A stretch of DNA of 40,498 nt from Pseudomonadota bacterium (GCA_021295775.1 JAGWBS010000031.1:1-40498); one strand, 5' to 3'. Positions 23,954-33,114 are shown, counted from the stretch's first letter. Notes: generated by a model not told the origin, from the letters alone. Numbers and translations: made by a program.

Positions 23954-23967
23954 GCGCGACTCTTCAA

Positions 23968-24046
<79 letters not shown>

Positions 24047-24097
24047 GCTCCATCCTCCCGCCGCCGCGCTCGTTCGGGCCCGGCCGCAGGCCCGGTT

Positions 24098-25330
24098 CTA
24101 GCGCCGGACCTGCACGTCCAGTGTCTCCGGGCCGTATTCGTGGACGTGGGCGACGCATTCCCAGCGGTAGCCCTCGACCAGCCGCAACTCGCCGGGTTCG
24201 AATTCCTCCAGGGTTTCTTCCAGCACCACCTTGCCCACCATCCGGGTGAGGTGGTTGCCCACGCACAGGTGAGGCCCGCTGCCGAAGGCAAGGTGCTCGA
24301 AGGGCAGCTCGCGGTCGAGCCGGAACTCTCCGGCGTGTTCGAAGACGCTCTCGTCGCGGTTGGCCGAGGCGATGCCCATCATCACGTGCTCGCCGTGCCG
24401 GACGGGGCAGCCGCCGAGCTGCGTGTCCTGGCGGACCGTGCGCAGCAGGAAGGTGACCGGCGACTCGAAGCGCAGCGATTCTTCGACCGCCGCCGGAATC
24501 AGGCTGGGATCCCGGCGGATGGAGGCGGCGAACTCGGCGTCGTCCAGGTAGCGGTAAAGCAGATTGCCCAGCATGTAGCTGGCGGAGAGCGAACCCGACA
24601 GGATGTTGACGCAAAGCGTCCGCACGTGACGCGGATCGATCCGCCAGCCGTCCTCCGTCCGGGTCTGCACCATCGCGCGCAGCAGATCGTCCGGCGCCTC
24701 CGGGCCGGCCGCCTCCCGCTCGGCGATCAGCGCGTCGAGGGCGGCGGCGAGTTCGGGGAAGCACTCGGCGATGCCATCGCCCCGCTCGGTCCTGCCCGTC
24801 GTCGGCCAGCTGCTGTGCAGCAGTTCGTCGCACCAGGCCATGACCTGGTCGTGCGCACTCTCGGGGATGCCGAGCACGTGCGCGGAGACCGAGCCGGGCA
24901 GCGGGATGGCTAGGCTCTGTATCAGGTCACCGGAGCCGCGAGAGGCCAGCGCCTGCAGCCGGCGGAGCACGCTCGCCCGCGTCCACGGCTCGGCGGCGTC
25001 CGCGCCCCGGCGCGTGAAATGGGGCTGCAGGATGCGGCGGATTCGGGGGTGCAGGGGCGCGTCGACCTCGCCCAGAAAGCGTTCGTGCTCCGGGACCACC
25101 ACGCCGGGCGCGCGCATGTCTCCCAGCGAGGAGAAGCGCCGCGGATCGCGGAACGTCTCCTGCGTCTCCGCGTAGCGGGACGTGTACACGACTCCCGGGC
25201 TGGGCCGGCAGACCGCGCGCCCGCGCCGCACGTGCGCCAGCCACTCGGAGTCCTTGGTGCGCGAAGTGTCCAGCGGGTCGAAGGCGAACTCCGGGTCCAC
25301 TTCGCCCGCAGGTGGCTTCCGTTCAGGCAT
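24098..25330 (-). CDS. Cytochrome P450 (class I bacterial type), atypical I-helix
   Basis: A 410-residue soluble P450. The haem-binding loop FGSGPHLCVGNHLTR (Cys356), the K-helix ExxR in EESLRFESPV (Glu284-Arg287) and HPRIRRILQPHF near residue 94 define the family. The I-helix segment that usually reads AGxE/DTT reads SGSLSA (245-250), so the acid-alcohol pair used for proton delivery is replaced by Leu-Ser. Electron partners (ferredoxin and reductase) are not adjacent. Its ATG at 25330 overlaps the stop of the upstream P450 by 8 bp, so the two are co-translated. The substrate is unknown; the setting suggests a hydrophobic compound broken down together with the downstream-encoded oxidoreductases. 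Confidence 0.93.
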   Translation of the reverse strand: MPERKPPAGEVDPEFAFDPLDTSRTKDSEWLAHVRRGRAVCRPSPGVVYTSRYAETQETFRDPRRFSSLGDMRAPGVVVPEHERFLGEVDAPLHPRIRRILQPHFTRRGADAAEPWTRASVLRRLQALASRGSGDLIQSLAIPLPGSVSAHVLGIPESAHDQVMAWCDELLHSSWPTTGRTERGDGIAECFPELAAALDALIAEREAAGPEAPDDLLRAMVQTRTEDGWRIDPRHVRTLCVNILSGSLSASYMLGNLLYRYLDDAEFAASIRRDPSLIPAAVEESLRFESPVTFLLRTVRQDTQLGGCPVRHGEHVMMGIASANRDESVFEHAGEFRLDRELPFEHLAFGSGPHLCVGNHLTRMVGKVVLEETLEEFEPGELRLVEGYRWECVAHVHEYGPETLDVQVRR

Positions 25331-26531
25331 CGCGCGTCGGCTCGAACCGGATCGGGGCGTGCGCGACCCCCCGGGTCGGCACCAGTTGGTTGCGTTCGAT
25401 CCCCGACTCGTCCACTTCCCAGTCGCCCAGCGTCTCGACCAGGGTCTGCAGCGCGATGCGCGTCTCGAGCCGGGCGACCGCGTTGCCCAGGCAGAAGTGG
25501 ATGCCGTGGCCGAAGGTCCAGTGCGACTTCACCTCGCGGTCGAAGTCCAGCTCGTCGGGCCGGTCGAACACCCGCTCGTCGTGATTGGCCGAGCCGTAGC
25601 GCAGCAGGACCTGGTCGCCGGCGGGGATGGTCGTGCCGGCGCCGTCCACCTCGCGCGTGGTCGCGCGCGCCAGGCCCTGCACGGGCGAGACGAAGCGCAA
25701 CAGCTCTTCCAGCGCGGCCGGCCAGCGCGAGGGATCCTCGGCCAGCTTGCGCCGCTGCTCGGGGTATCGGGCCAGCGCGATCACCCCGTTGGTGATCATG
25801 TTCATGGTGGTGTTCTGTGACGCGTCGTGCAGCAGCGAGCAGAAGCCGCCGACCTCCTCGTCGGAGAGTTCCTGGCCGGCGACCTGGTTGTGCAGGATCT
25901 GCGAGATCAGGTCCTGGCCCGGACGCGCCCGGCGCTCGGCCACCAGCCCCTCCCAGTATTCGCCCATCTCGGCGAACGCCCGCAGGGAGGCCTCGTCGGT
26001 GAAGTCGTCCCCGGCGAGGGTGTCGAGGTTCCACTTCAGGAACTTCTCGCGTTCGCTGGTCGGCAGATCCATCAGCTCGCACATGGTGATGGTGGGGATG
26101 AGCTGGCCGTACTCGGTCGAGGCGTCGAACTTCCCGCCCGACCGGAAGCTGTCGATCCGTTCCCGCGCGTATTCGCGCACGCAGGGCTCCAGGGCCACGA
26201 CCCGCGCCGGCGTCAGAACCCGCGCCAGCAGACTGCGCAGTTCGTCGTGCCGCGGGGGGTCCATGTGGAAGACGTTGGGCGGGATCAGGCTGGAGTCGGT
26301 ATCCACCAGCGTGCCGCGCGCGGACGAGAAGGTCTTCCAGTCGAGCAGCGCGGCGTTGACGTCCTCGGCTCGGCTGATCATCCAGTAGTGCGGCCAGACC
26401 CGGTAGTCGGGGATCTCCCGGCGGTACACCGGGTGCTCGCGCCGCATGACCCGGTAGGCCGGATACGGGTCTTCGAAGAACTTCGGATCGAAGGGGTCGA
26501 ACTCGAACACGCGCGCCGCGGATCGTAGCAC
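25323..26531 (-). CDS. Cytochrome P450 (class I bacterial type), Asn in the I-helix acid position
   Basis: A 402-residue P450. Hallmarks: FDPFDPKFFEDPYPAY opening, HMDPPRHDELRSLL (C-helix), EELLRFVSPVQG (K-helix ExxR), and the haem loop FGHGIHFCLGNAVARLE (Cys347). The I-helix reads ASQNTT (237-242) where AGxE/DTT is usual: the threonines are kept but the acid is Asn. The overall sequence resembles P450s that oxidise steroids, terpenes or fatty acids in actinobacteria and environmental proteobacteria. The start is GTG at 26531; a later GTG at 26510 is possible. It lies 25 bp after a broken epoxide hydrolase on the same strand and is coupled to the next P450. Confidence 0.93.
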   Translation of the reverse strand: MLRSAARVFEFDPFDPKFFEDPYPAYRVMRREHPVYRREIPDYRVWPHYWMISRAEDVNAALLDWKTFSSARGTLVDTDSSLIPPNVFHMDPPRHDELRSLLARVLTPARVVALEPCVREYARERIDSFRSGGKFDASTEYGQLIPTITMCELMDLPTSEREKFLKWNLDTLAGDDFTDEASLRAFAEMGEYWEGLVAERRARPGQDLISQILHNQVAGQELSDEEVGGFCSLLHDASQNTTMNMITNGVIALARYPEQRRKLAEDPSRWPAALEELLRFVSPVQGLARATTREVDGAGTTIPAGDQVLLRYGSANHDERVFDRPDELDFDREVKSHWTFGHGIHFCLGNAVARLETRIALQTLVETLGDWEVDESGIERNQLVPTRGVAHAPIRFEPTRDA

Positions 26532-26556
26532 GCGCCCCCGCGCGTCAGGAACGATC

Positions 26557-27488
26557 CTACCTGAACTCCGACAGGAACCCGACCACGCACTCGTTGACCA
26601 GTTCCCGGGCCTCGAGCGGCAGCCAGTGGCCGGCGCCGTCCACGAAGCGCTTGCCGCGCAGGTCGGCGTAGTGCGCTTCCATCCCGTCGGGCGGGAGGAA
26701 GTTCCGCACGCCGTCGCGGGTGCCCATCATGAAGTACGTGGGCTGGGGGATCGGGACGCCCTGGAGCTGGGGGGTCAGCGCGTGCAGCCGGGGGATGTTG
26801 CGGTACCAGTTGACGCTGGGACCGAAGCCGGTGCGCCGGTACTGCTCCACGTAGTAGTCGAGGTCCTCGGCCGTGAGCCACTCCGGCAGCGACTCCGGAA
26901 GCACGTTGCCGTCGAGGAAACCCGAATCGGCCGGCGGGGCCTCCGCCGGGCGGTCGGGCGCCAGGCCCGAGGCGCCGTAGTAGATGCCCAGCAGCGAGCT
27001 GCGGATGTCCTTTTCCATTTCGGCCTCGACCACGCCCGGCTGCTGGAAGTAGACCCAGTAGAAGAAGCGGTCGCCGTGGAATTCCTGCGTGCACATCTCG
27101 GCCGTGAAGGGCTCGCGCAGATAGGGCACGCTGAGCGCCGCCACCGCGCGCACCCGCTGCGGGTACAGCAGCGCCGTGTGGTAGCCGACCAGGCAGCCCC
27201 AGTCGTGGATGACCAGCGCCTAGTCGTCGTGCCCGAGCGCGCTCGCCAGACCGTCGACGACGGCGCACAGCTCCAGGGCGGGCAGTCGGATCCGCCGTAG
27301 CCGCGCTGGTCGGGCACGGCCACTTTCCAGCCGGCCTCCACCAGCGGATCGATCTGGTAGCGCCACAGGTACCAGCACTGCGGCCAGCCGTGCAGCAGGA
27401 TCGCCAGCGGGCCGTCGCCCTCGACGACCGTGCGCAGGCGCACGCCATTGGTCTCGATCATCTCGAACCGCCGTTCGGCCAGACTCAT
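26557..27488 (-). pseudogene. Broken epoxide hydrolase-like alpha/beta-hydrolase
   Basis: Translated in two frames, the region gives one alpha/beta-hydrolase of the soluble epoxide hydrolase type. The 5' part (ATG at 27488) has LLHGWPQCWYLWRYQ and PDQRGYGGSD. The 3' part has the nucleophile in HDWG, the cap-region YYVEQYRR and the catalytic His in DGAGHWLP. Two lesions separate them. A frameshift lies at about 27285-27300, just after GGSDCPP, where the matching family segment also seems several residues too short, so a small deletion is likely. An in-frame TAG lies at 27220-27222 between GHDD and ALVIHDWG. The span of 932 nt is not a multiple of three. TAG ends several intact genes here, so it is a real stop. 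Assembly error cannot be excluded without reads. Confidence 0.8.
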
Positions 27489-27605
27489 TTCTCGGCACCC
27501 TCCAGTCCGCAAGCATGCCATGTCCCGACCCTCCGGGACCGGGCTGCGCCCGGGCGCGGGAATGAGGCATCATGCGGCGGGTCCCGCGGGGACGAGGAGG
27601 AACGG

Positions 27606-28493
27606 ATGAAATTCGGCGCGGTTTTCCCGACCACGGAGATCGGCGACGATCCGGCGGCGATTCGCGACTGGGCGCAGGCGGCCGAAGAGCTGGGCTACGA
27701 GTCCATCGTCGCGTTCGATCACGTTCTGGGCGCGGAGCACGCTTCGCGCTCTCCTCGCCTGCTCGGCCCGTACACGGAGCTGGACCCGTTCCACGAGCCT
27801 CTGACGCTTTTCGCCTACCTGGCCGGGGTCACCGAGCACATCGAGCTCACGACCGGAGTGATCGTGCTGCCGCAGCGGCAGACCACCCTGGTGGCCAAGC
27901 AGGCCGCCGAGGTCGACCTGCTTTCCGGAGGTCGCCTGCGGCTCGGGGTGGGCACCGGCTGGAACTACGTCGAGTACGAGTCGCTCGGGGTGCCGTTCGG
28001 CGACCGCGGCCGCAGGCTCGACGAGCAGGTCGAGCTGCTGCGGAAACTCTGGCGCGAGCCGCTGCTCGACTTCGACGGATCGTTCCACCGCGTCGACCGC
28101 GCCGGCCTCCTGCCCCGGCCGCGGCGAGACATCCCGATCTGGTTCGGTGCGATCGCGCCGGTCGCGCTCGAGCGCGCCGTGAGACTGGGCGACGGGCTGC
28201 TCTTCGCGACGGCGCCGAGCGTGGTCAAGGGCCTGCTCGAACGGGCGCGCGAGCGACTGGATGCGCTCGGCCGCGATCCGGACGGCTTCGGCAGCGAGGC
28301 GTTCGTGGACTTCAGTTACGGTCCGGAGCGCTGGCAGAGCGAGCTGAAACAGTGGCGCGAGTGCCGGGGGACGCACCTCACGCTGCGCGCCATGGACGTC
28401 GCCGTCGAAGTCGTCGGCGGAAAGCGCGTGGGCTACGCGGGTCCGCAGAGCTACATCGACGCGCTGCGCTCCTTCCGGGAGGAAGTCGGCTAG
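27606..28493 (+). CDS. LLM-class oxidoreductase (probable F420-dependent)
   Basis: A 295-residue TIM-barrel of the luciferase-like superfamily. MKFGAVFPTTEIG, AEELGYESIVAFDHVL, TGVIVLPQRQTTLVAKQAAEVDLLSGGRLRLGVGTGWN and GDRGRRLDEQVELLRKLW follow the pattern of the actinobacterial-type TIGR03619 F420-linked enzymes. The cofactor is inferred from this resemblance and could instead be FMN. The ATG at 27606 has an excellent GAGGAGG Shine-Dalgarno. The gene is divergent from the epoxide hydrolase/P450 operon, with 117 bp between starts, and may share its regulator. It probably reduces or oxidises an intermediate of the pathway encoded around it. Confidence 0.87.
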   Translation: MKFGAVFPTTEIGDDPAAIRDWAQAAEELGYESIVAFDHVLGAEHASRSPRLLGPYTELDPFHEPLTLFAYLAGVTEHIELTTGVIVLPQRQTTLVAKQAAEVDLLSGGRLRLGVGTGWNYVEYESLGVPFGDRGRRLDEQVELLRKLWREPLLDFDGSFHRVDRAGLLPRPRRDIPIWFGAIAPVALERAVRLGDGLLFATAPSVVKGLLERARERLDALGRDPDGFGSEAFVDFSYGPERWQSELKQWRECRGTHLTLRAMDVAVEVVGGKRVGYAGPQSYIDALRSFREEVG

Positions 28494-28537
28494 AGACGTC
28501 CGCGGCCGGCGTGGCAGCCGGAGACCTCCAGACGCCC

Positions 28538-30439
28538 TCAACCGGATCGCGCGACGACTTCCAGCAGTGCCTCTCCGTAGCGGGCGATCTTGGACGGCCC
28601 GAAGCCGTGCACCTCTGCGAGCCCCGACGAGTCCTGCGGGCGCAGCCTGGCCAAGTCGCGCAGGCTGCGGTCGTGGGCCACGAGGTAGGCGGGTACGCCG
28701 GCCTCGCGTGCGAGCTTCTGCCGGCAGCCCCGCAGAGCCTGGAACAGCGCCTCTTCCAGCTCGCTCCAAGGACCGTCCGGATCTTCGCCGGTTCCGGCTT
28801 TCCGCCGGAGCTCGGTTCCCGCGGCTCGCCGGCGTTCCGGCTTCGGGACCGCGCGCGCCTCGCGCGGCAGGAGCAGACGCACCGGCCGGCGACCGGTCAT
28901 CACCTCACTGCCCGAGGACGTCAGCACCGCCAAGGGCCGATCCTCGCCCTTGAAGTCCACCCACCCCGCGGTGACCAGGCGCTGGTAGAGCCGCATCAGC
29001 CAGACGTCGGAGCGTTCCCGGAGAACGCCGAAAGTCGGGCTGCGGTCGAGCCCGGAGCGCGCCAGCCGGTCGTCGCTCTTGCCCCGCACCAGGTTCACGG
29101 CCGCGCGCAGGCCGAAGCGCCCGCGCAGCCGGGCGACCCCGCTGAGAGCCTTGCGCACGATCTGTTCCACCTCGGAGGGATCGGAGGGTTGCGGCCCCTC
29201 CAGGTCCCGGCAGACGTCGCAGGCGCCGCAGCCCGCCAGCGTTTCGCTCTCGTCGTCGAAATAGCGCAGGATCGCGTCGTGGCGGCAGCTACCGCCCTCG
29301 GACCAGCGCAGAAGTTCGAGGAAGAGCTCCCACTTGTGCGCGACCACGCCCGGGTCGCCCGCATCGCTCTCGATCAGCGACCGTCGACGCGGCGCGTCCT
29401 CCGGGGAGACCATCAGCAGCCCCCAGGCGGGAAGCCCGTCGCGGCCCGCGCGGCCGACTTCCTGGTAATAGGCCTCGATCGATCCCGGCGGCGCCAGGTG
29501 GATCACGGCGCGCACGTCGGTTCGGTCGATGCCCATGCCGAACGCGTTGGTCGCCACCACCACGTCGAGGCCCCTGGACATGAAACGGGCCTGAGTCGCA
29601 TCGCGCTGTGCGCCGTCCAGACCCGCGTGATAGGCGCCCGCCCGCCAGCCCGCGCGCTGGAGTCGCTCGGCCTCGGCCTCGCTGCCGCGGCGGGTCGGCG
29701 CGTACACGATCGCCGCTCCGCCGGAGGCGGCGGGATCGCGCAGCGCCTCCCGCAACAGCTCGTCCACGCGGGCTTCGCGCTCGCGCTTGCCCATCACTTC
29801 GGCCACCCGCAGGATCAGATTGGGCCGGGCGAAGCCGCGGACGATCTGGGGCGTGTCGGCGGGAAGGCCGAGCTGCAGCAGGATCTCGTCGCGCACCAAC
29901 GGGGTCGCGGTGGCGGTGCAGGCGATCACCCGGGCTTCTGAAAGCTCTTCAAGAACCTGCCCGATCTCACTGTATTCAGGTCGGAAATCATGTCCCCATT
30001 CGCTAATGCAATGCGCCTCGTCGACGGCCACGAGCGGACACCTCAGGTCGCGGAGCAGGCGGCGGAACCCCGGCAGGACCAGACGCTCGGGCGCTACGTA
30101 CACCAGCTTGAAGCGACCGCGGGAGATCTCCCGGATGCGGCGGCGCGTTTCTTCCGGATCGAGCGTAGAGGCCAGGTAAGTGGCGGCGACGCCGCGGGAA
30201 TCGAGCGCCGAGACCTGATCCTGCATCAGGGCGATCAGCGGAGAGACCACCAGCGTGGTGCCCTCCAGCAGGGCCGCGGGGAGCTGGTAGGTCAGGCTCT
30301 TGCCGCCACCGGTCGGGGCGACCAGGAGCAGGTTCCCGCCCCCCAGCAGGGTTTCGACCGCCTCGCGCTGGCCCGGCCGAAAGCTCTCCAGGCCGAACGC
30401 CCGCAAGCCCGCCTCCAGATCGAACCGCCGTCGCTCCAC
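28538..30439 (-). CDS. recQ: ATP-dependent DNA helicase RecQ
   Basis: A 633-residue 3'-5' helicase of the RecQ family, acting in recombination and fork repair. Walker A APTGGGKS (41-48), motif II DEAH (140-143) in DEAHCISEWGHDFRPEY, and the motif VI region AYYQEVGRAGRDG lie in the helicase core. The zinc region SCRHDAILRYF...CGACDVC keeps its four cysteines, and a winged-helix RQC and a C-terminal HRDC domain (from about 555) follow. The Zn site is intact here, in contrast to Tgt and the ROK kinase. The start is GTG at 30439 with a GGGGGG leader. It is the only clear housekeeping gene inside the catabolic region. Confidence 0.95.
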   Translation of the reverse strand: MERRRFDLEAGLRAFGLESFRPGQREAVETLLGGGNLLLVAPTGGGKSLTYQLPAALLEGTTLVVSPLIALMQDQVSALDSRGVAATYLASTLDPEETRRRIREISRGRFKLVYVAPERLVLPGFRRLLRDLRCPLVAVDEAHCISEWGHDFRPEYSEIGQVLEELSEARVIACTATATPLVRDEILLQLGLPADTPQIVRGFARPNLILRVAEVMGKREREARVDELLREALRDPAASGGAAIVYAPTRRGSEAEAERLQRAGWRAGAYHAGLDGAQRDATQARFMSRGLDVVVATNAFGMGIDRTDVRAVIHLAPPGSIEAYYQEVGRAGRDGLPAWGLLMVSPEDAPRRRSLIESDAGDPGVVAHKWELFLELLRWSEGGSCRHDAILRYFDDESETLAGCGACDVCRDLEGPQPSDPSEVEQIVRKALSGVARLRGRFGLRAAVNLVRGKSDDRLARSGLDRSPTFGVLRERSDVWLMRLYQRLVTAGWVDFKGEDRPLAVLTSSGSEVMTGRRPVRLLLPREARAVPKPERRRAAGTELRRKAGTGEDPDGPWSELEEALFQALRGCRQKLAREAGVPAYLVAHDRSLRDLARLRPQDSSGLAEVHGFGPSKIARYGEALLEVVARSG

Positions 30440-30516
30440 GCCACCCCCCTGCCCTGCGCAGTCTAGCCAGACCCGCCTCTCGAGGCGATGCGTCCAAAGC
30501 GCAACGGATGCGTGCT

Positions 30517-31182
30517 ATGACAACCTTCGTGCACAAGCTGATCGCCGTCGTACCCCCGGGCGACGGGCCCCCGGACGAGATCCATTCGCGCGTCCTGCGG
30601 CCCCCGGAATGGCCGGGACTCAAGCGCTACGCCGCCAACCTGGCCGATCTCGACCAGGCGCCCATCGGCGGGGGGCAGCCCTGCGCGGCGGCTGTTCTGT
30701 GCCTCTGGCTTGACGAGACCTCGGCCGCGCTCGACTGGCTCGAAGGCCTCCCCGCGCACGCCTACCGCATCGATGAGAAGCTGCAGTGGGACTATGTCCG
30801 AGACTGGCCGCTTGGCCGGCGCTCCCCGGGCTTCAATCAGATCGCCTTCGTCGTGCGCCGGGGCGATCGGACCCGGGCGGAGTTCGCCCGGCACTGGGAC
30901 GAGGTCCACGGTCCACTGGCGCGTAGACACCACCCGGGGATCTGGCGCTACGTCCAGAACGTGGTCAGCGAGCGCCTCACCCGCGGCGCTCCCGACTGGG
31001 ACGGCTTCGCCGAACTGCACTTCCGCAGCCTGGAGGATTTCGAGCAGCGCTATTTCGACAGCGAGCGCGGCCGGGAGATCCTCCGCGCCGACGTGGCCGA
31101 GTTCATCGATGCTCCACTCGGCCGGCGCCTGCTCACCAGCGAGTACGTGATCCGCGTAGAATCCGCGGCGGAAACGATCTGA
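30517..31182 (+). CDS. EthD-domain protein
   Basis: A 221-residue protein made of two ferredoxin-like EthD/ABM-type halves: an N-terminal one (about 1-100) and a C-terminal one with the typical EthD core FNQIAFVVRRGDRTRAEFARHWDEVHGPLA..., ending FIDAPLGRRLLTSEYVI. EthD-like proteins support P450-linked ether or aromatic degradation, or act as small lyases and decarboxylases; the reaction here is not known. An in-frame ATG at 30508 is an alternative start; neither has a good Shine-Dalgarno. It is followed after 13 bp by an NTF2-like gene, so the two are probably one operon. Confidence 0.8.
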   Translation: MTTFVHKLIAVVPPGDGPPDEIHSRVLRPPEWPGLKRYAANLADLDQAPIGGGQPCAAAVLCLWLDETSAALDWLEGLPAHAYRIDEKLQWDYVRDWPLGRRSPGFNQIAFVVRRGDRTRAEFARHWDEVHGPLARRHHPGIWRYVQNVVSERLTRGAPDWDGFAELHFRSLEDFEQRYFDSERGREILRADVAEFIDAPLGRRLLTSEYVIRVESAAETI

Positions 31183-31195
31183 CTGGAGGGCGAGA

Positions 31196-31615
31196 ATGGA
31201 CGACCAGCGGCTTCAGCGCGTGGCGGACGAACTCGAGGTGCGAAACGTCATCGCGCGTCTGGCTCACCTGGCCGACGACGGCGATCTCGACGAGTACATC
31301 CAGATCTTCACTCCCGACGCGGTCTGGGAGGGAGCGGCCGGCTTCGCCGCCCGCAATGGGCGGGAGGACATCCTGAGCGGCGCCAGGGAGCGTCGCGAGA
31401 GCGGCACGTCCGGGCCCGGTACCCACACGCGCCACGTCGTCTCCACCACGGAGGTCCGGCTGGACGGAGACCAGGCCAGCAGCCAGTCGGTGTTCCGCTA
31501 CTACACCGGCTCGAACGCCAAGCCGGAACTGCTCCTGATGGGGGTCTATCAGGACGAATTCCGCCGCACTCCGGAAGGCTGGAGGCTGGCGCGGCGCCGG
31601 ATCGCGAACCCCTGA
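31196..31615 (+). CDS. SnoaL-like (NTF2 fold) protein
   Basis: A 139-residue cone-shaped NTF2-fold protein of the SnoaL_4 type. VRNVIARLAHLADDGDLDEYIQIFTPDAVWEG is the helical entry and first strand, and HTRHVVSTTEVRLDGDQA then the YYTG segment form the sheet. Such proteins act as isomerases, dehydratases or hydrolases on polycyclic or hydrophobic substrates; a specific reaction cannot be assigned. The ATG at 31196 has GGAGGGCGAGA upstream. It is coupled to the EthD gene and faces the convergent LLM gene, with paired hairpins between the two. Confidence 0.82.
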   Translation: MDDQRLQRVADELEVRNVIARLAHLADDGDLDEYIQIFTPDAVWEGAAGFAARNGREDILSGARERRESGTSGPGTHTRHVVSTTEVRLDGDQASSQSVFRYYTGSNAKPELLLMGVYQDEFRRTPEGWRLARRRIANP

Positions 31616-31616
31616 A

Positions 31617-31650
31617 CCGCCGCTGCAGCAGGCGGCTCGGGCGTTCCGAG
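31617..31650. terminator. Two short hairpins between convergent genes
   Basis: CCGCC (31617-31621) pairs with GGCGG (31631-31635), and CTCGG (31636-31640) pairs with CCGAG (31646-31650). They sit between the ends of the NTF2-like gene and the convergent LLM gene. There is no T-run, so any termination role is weakly supported. Confidence 0.25.
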
Positions 31651-31661
31651 CGCGAAGCTCC

Positions 31662-32549
31662 TCAGCGCCGCGACAGCACCTCCAGAAGGCGGTCGATTTC
31701 CGCCAGGTCGGAGGTCGCGGAGTTGAGCATGCACTCCTCGACTCCGAGCTCTTCGTAGGCGTCGAGGGCCTCGCGCACGGCGTCGGGCGTGCAGCGCGTC
31801 ATCTGACTGGCCATGGCGCGAGCGGGAGCCTCGCCCATCAGGCGCACGTACTTGTAGACGTAGTCATGCAGGCGCGTCTGGGCGTCGTCGGTCAGCGAGA
31901 ACCAGAACCCCGCCACGTGCTGCGGCGCCTGAGGACGATTCGCGTTCTGCCAGGCTTCGCGCACCTGCCGCAGCTGAGCTTCCAGCTCCTGGCGCATGCC
32001 GTTGCCCGACCACGAATAAACGCCGTCCGCCCAGTGCGCCGCGCGGGCGGTCGCCCTGGGGCCCATCGTCCCGGCCAGGATCGGCGGGCCGCCGGGCTGC
32101 ACCGGCCGAGGCCCGACGGGCTCCGTTCCCTCGAAGGGCAGCTCCCCGCTCCAGATCCGCCGCATCTCGGCGACCTGCTCCTGCATTCGCGCCTGCCGCC
32201 GGACCGGTAGCTCCCTTTGCATGCAGCGGTAGTCGTGCTCCCGGCCGCCGACGCCGACCGTGACGGTCACGCGTCCGCCCGAGAGGACATCAAGGGTGGC
32301 GGCGTGCTTGGCCACCCACACGGCCGAGTGCATGGGCAGCACGTAGAGCGTCGGCACGATGCGGATGCTACGGGTGACCGCCGCGGCCGCCGCCAGGGTC
32401 GCGCTCATGTCCAGGCTGCTGCCGACGACGCGTTCCCCGCAGGACAGGCTGCTAAAGCGTTCCTCGTCGTCGACTCGGCGGTACCAGGCGAGAATTCTCT
32501 CCCGCGTGAGGTCCGGCTGGGTGTAGGGGAAGCACAGTCCGATTCGCAT
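31662..32549 (-). CDS. LLM-class flavin/F420-dependent oxidoreductase
   Basis: A 295-residue luciferase-like TIM-barrel. MRIGLCFPYTQPDLTRE opens it; the cofactor-binding stretch follows as RIVPTLYVLPMHSAVWVAKHAATLDVLSGGRVTVTVGVGGRE, then MQEQVAEMRRIWSGELPFEGTEPVGPRP, and GTMGPRATARAAHWADGVYSWSG in the second half. It differs clearly from the LLM enzyme at 27606, for example in having no DHVL motif, and should act on a different intermediate or cofactor. It is divergent from an NTF2-like gene, with 163 bp between starts. Cofactor choice (FMN or F420) is undecided. Confidence 0.85.
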   Translation of the reverse strand: MRIGLCFPYTQPDLTRERILAWYRRVDDEERFSSLSCGERVVGSSLDMSATLAAAAAVTRSIRIVPTLYVLPMHSAVWVAKHAATLDVLSGGRVTVTVGVGGREHDYRCMQRELPVRRQARMQEQVAEMRRIWSGELPFEGTEPVGPRPVQPGGPPILAGTMGPRATARAAHWADGVYSWSGNGMRQELEAQLRQVREAWQNANRPQAPQHVAGFWFSLTDDAQTRLHDYVYKYVRLMGEAPARAMASQMTRCTPDAVREALDAYEELGVEECMLNSATSDLAEIDRLLEVLSRR

Positions 32550-32712
32550 CGATCCTCCTCGCTGCCGACTCTATCCCTTCGCGGTGCCCGCGCGCGAGGC
32601 GGGATCGCTTAGGATGGCCTCAGTCCGGCACCGGTGACGGGGATCGGACGGGCGTTCCTCGCCCCGGCATTCCCAGCCGCGCGAGGGCCGCAAGCCCGAA
32701 GGAGAGAACCGA

Positions 32713-33114
32713 ATGGACACCGAGGCCAGCCGCAAGCTCGTACTCGACTACTACGCCGCCCAGGAGTCGGGAGATCCCGAGGCCGTGCGCGCGCTGCTGT
32801 CGGAGGATCTGGAGTGGATCCCTCCCCAGAGCGCCCCGTTCGAGCCCACGCGAGGTCGCGACCAGGTGCTGACGGTCATGGCGGAGGCCGGCGCGCAACT
32901 CTTCGATACGGCGACCATGGTCAGCTCCGTGCGCAAGATCGTGGCGGATGGCGACACCGTGATCGTCCTGTCCAGCATGCAGTGCAAGGCCGCCAACGGA
33001 CGCGACTACGACAACCGCTACGTCTGGGTGTTCGTGTGCGAGGACGGCCGCATCGCGCGCATGGAAGAGCACGTGGACACGCTGCGCTTCCAGCGCATCG
33101 TTCTGGATCCCTGA
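32713..33114 (+). CDS. SnoaL-like / ketosteroid-isomerase-like (NTF2 fold) protein
   Basis: A 133-residue NTF2-fold protein. LVLDYYAAQESGDPEAVRALLSEDLEWIPP opens the fold, and VIVLSSMQCKAANGRDYDNRYVWVF with RIARMEEHVDTL form the sheet and end, as in ketosteroid-isomerase-like proteins of the SnoaL superfamily. The catalytic Tyr/Asp pair of true ketosteroid isomerase cannot be placed with certainty. The ATG at 32713 follows GAAGGAGAGAACC. It lies 30 bp before the FAD-dependent dehydrogenase, which suggests the two act on the same ring-containing substrate. Confidence 0.82.
   Translation: MDTEASRKLVLDYYAAQESGDPEAVRALLSEDLEWIPPQSAPFEPTRGRDQVLTVMAEAGAQLFDTATMVSSVRKIVADGDTVIVLSSMQCKAANGRDYDNRYVWVFVCEDGRIARMEEHVDTLRFQRIVLDP

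Noticed and set aside
27220..27222. TAG as a recoded or read-through codon in the epoxide hydrolase
   Set aside because: TAG ends several intact genes in the window (for example at 1031, 3523 and 37980), and the same gene also has a frameshift.
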